The notes under the pieces: generated by a model
Database searches by the model: none
What the model saw: the letters and a program-made list of their open reading frames with translations, nothing else
What the model was told of the DNA's origin: nothing
In this document: piece after piece, positions 5,050 to 5,791 of the stretch
How the letters are laid out: every line of letters begins with the position of its first letter
Position numbering within the stretch: position 1 is the first letter of the stretch
Position numbers and translations under genes: made by a program
From: Gammaproteobacteria bacterium
GTDB lineage: Bacteria > Pseudomonadota > Gammaproteobacteria > Pseudomonadales > Azotimanducaceae
NCBI GenBank assembly: GCA_018667205.1
Contig: JABIVN010000564.1
Location: 1 to 5,791 of the forward strand
Length of the DNA: 5,791 nt
Reading direction: 5' to 3'

Positions 5050-5791
5050 GTGAGCAAATTAGAAGACAGCATCGCAAACGCAAAAGAAACCGTTAGCGAC
5101 ACGCTCGAGGTTTCTACGTTTTCACAAAACCTTTTACGTGGCACCGCCATCACCATCGTCGTTCTTGTCGTGCTATTAAGCTCGTTAGCGTTTTACTGGG
5201 ACCATGAACCAGACATGTTTAATGTCGGCCAGGTGACAGCTCAACAGATCAGCGAGCTCAAAACTAAAAGCGTTACCGGTAGCACCACCGTTGCCACCAT
5301 GATCACTATGGCAGACGTGCTCCTCTACAAACGAGGTGGCTATCTGTACAACGACATTATCTTACCCAGCGTGCTGATGGATAATGTTCCCAACTGGGAG
5401 TTCGGCGTGCTAGTGCAGGTGAGAGATATGGCACGGACCCTAAGAAACAATCTCAGCAGGTCTCAGTCCCAGTCTACTGAAGACGCCGATCTGGTAAAAG
5501 CCGAAGGGCAGTTCTACTTTGACAATAATTCCTGGGTGTTGCCAGAAACCGAATCCGAGTACCAAAAAGGAACTGAAGCTCTGAAGCAATACTTGTTTCG
5601 ACTTGGTGACCAGCAACAGCAGGGCGCACAGTTTTATGCTCGTGCAGACAACCTAAGAACCTGGCTATCAGAGGTGGAAACTCGTCTTGGCAGCTTATCC
5701 CAGCGTCTTTCCGCAAGCGTCGGCAAGCGCCAATTGGATACATCACTGGCGGGGGATGCCGCTGCGACCCAATCAACCTATTCCGCCACAG
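5050..5791 (+). CDS. DUF2333 family membrane protein, C-terminus outside window
   Basis: An open frame of 247 codons from GTG at 5050 runs off the right edge. A short N-terminal stretch (1-30) is followed by one membrane helix at about 31-50 (GTAITIVVLVVLLSSLAFYW) and a large soluble part, presumably periplasmic. The sequence carries blocks I recognise from the DUF2333 family of proteobacteria: YLYNDIILPSVLMDNVPNWE (98-117), FGVLVQVRDMARTLRNN (118-134), SRSQSQSTEDADLV from residue 136, QFYARADNLRTWL (194-206) and LGSLSQRLSASVG (213-225). Family members are roughly 330-360 residues, so about a quarter to a third is missing. No biochemical role is established for the family. The GTG start is supported by AAAGGAA seven bases upstream. 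The gene follows the lipoprotein gene in the same direction after 109 bases without a strong terminator, so a shared transcript is possible. The family call rests on recalled motifs. Confidence 0.88.
   Translation, partial: MSKLEDSIANAKETVSDTLEVSTFSQNLLRGTAITIVVLVVLLSSLAFYWDHEPDMFNVGQVTAQQISELKTKSVTGSTTVATMITMADVLLYKRGGYLYNDIILPSVLMDNVPNWEFGVLVQVRDMARTLRNNLSRSQSQSTEDADLVKAEGQFYFDNNSWVLPETESEYQKGTEALKQYLFRLGDQQQQGAQFYARADNLRTWLSEVETRLGSLSQRLSASVGKRQLDTSLAGDAAATQSTYSAT

Noticed and set aside
5474..5776. Minus-strand 100-codon open frame
   Set aside because: Antisense to the most conserved part of the DUF2333 protein; no supporting motif.
1..5791. Mobile element, CRISPR array, RNA gene or defence system
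   Set aside because: No transposase or integrase motifs, terminal inverted repeats, spaced direct repeats, tRNA-like cloverleaf or rRNA segment were seen; nearly all the sequence is accounted for by housekeeping or membrane-protein genes.

Overview
The window looks like an ordinary chromosomal segment of a gammaproteobacterium. The run aroQ-accB-accC-prmA followed by a zinc-ribbon gene, with a DsbD-type gene upstream, is a known gammaproteobacterial gene order. A DUF2333-family gene on the right fits the same group. Genus and species cannot be read from the sequence. Base composition looks even across the window, and I see no mobile element, CRISPR array, tRNA or rRNA.

Left two thirds (1-3642, all minus strand, transcribed right to left). 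This is a tightly packed operon of aroQ (3-dehydroquinate dehydratase), accB (biotin carboxyl carrier protein), accC (biotin carboxylase), prmA (ribosomal protein L11 methyltransferase) and the first 200 codons of an MJ0042-type zinc-ribbon protein that runs off the left edge. Stops and starts overlap or nearly touch at every junction. AccB and AccC form the biotin half-reaction of acetyl-CoA carboxylase, the first committed step of fatty acid synthesis. AroQ serves the shikimate pathway and PrmA modifies the ribosome, so the operon groups core housekeeping functions.

Middle (3643-4304). A 143-base AT-rich gap lies upstream of aroQ. It carries regularly spaced A/T tracts, a small inverted repeat and a weak terminator-like hairpin. 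Upstream of it, also on the minus strand, is a short gene encoding only the periplasmic N-terminal (alpha) domain of DsbD. Both redox cysteines are kept, but the membrane and thioredoxin-like domains that normally follow are absent. A 51-base gap separates it from the divergent genes on the right.

Right third (4305-5791, plus strand). A small predicted outer-membrane lipoprotein with TPR-like helices and an unassigned C-terminal region is followed after 109 bases by a DUF2333-family single-pass membrane protein, cut off at the right edge. Both appear to start with GTG, as does the preferred start of the DsbD-alpha gene.

I found no convincing new multi-gene system. The most noteworthy points are the stand-alone DsbD alpha domain where a full-length dsbD is often found, and the phased A/T tracts before the aroQ-acc operon.
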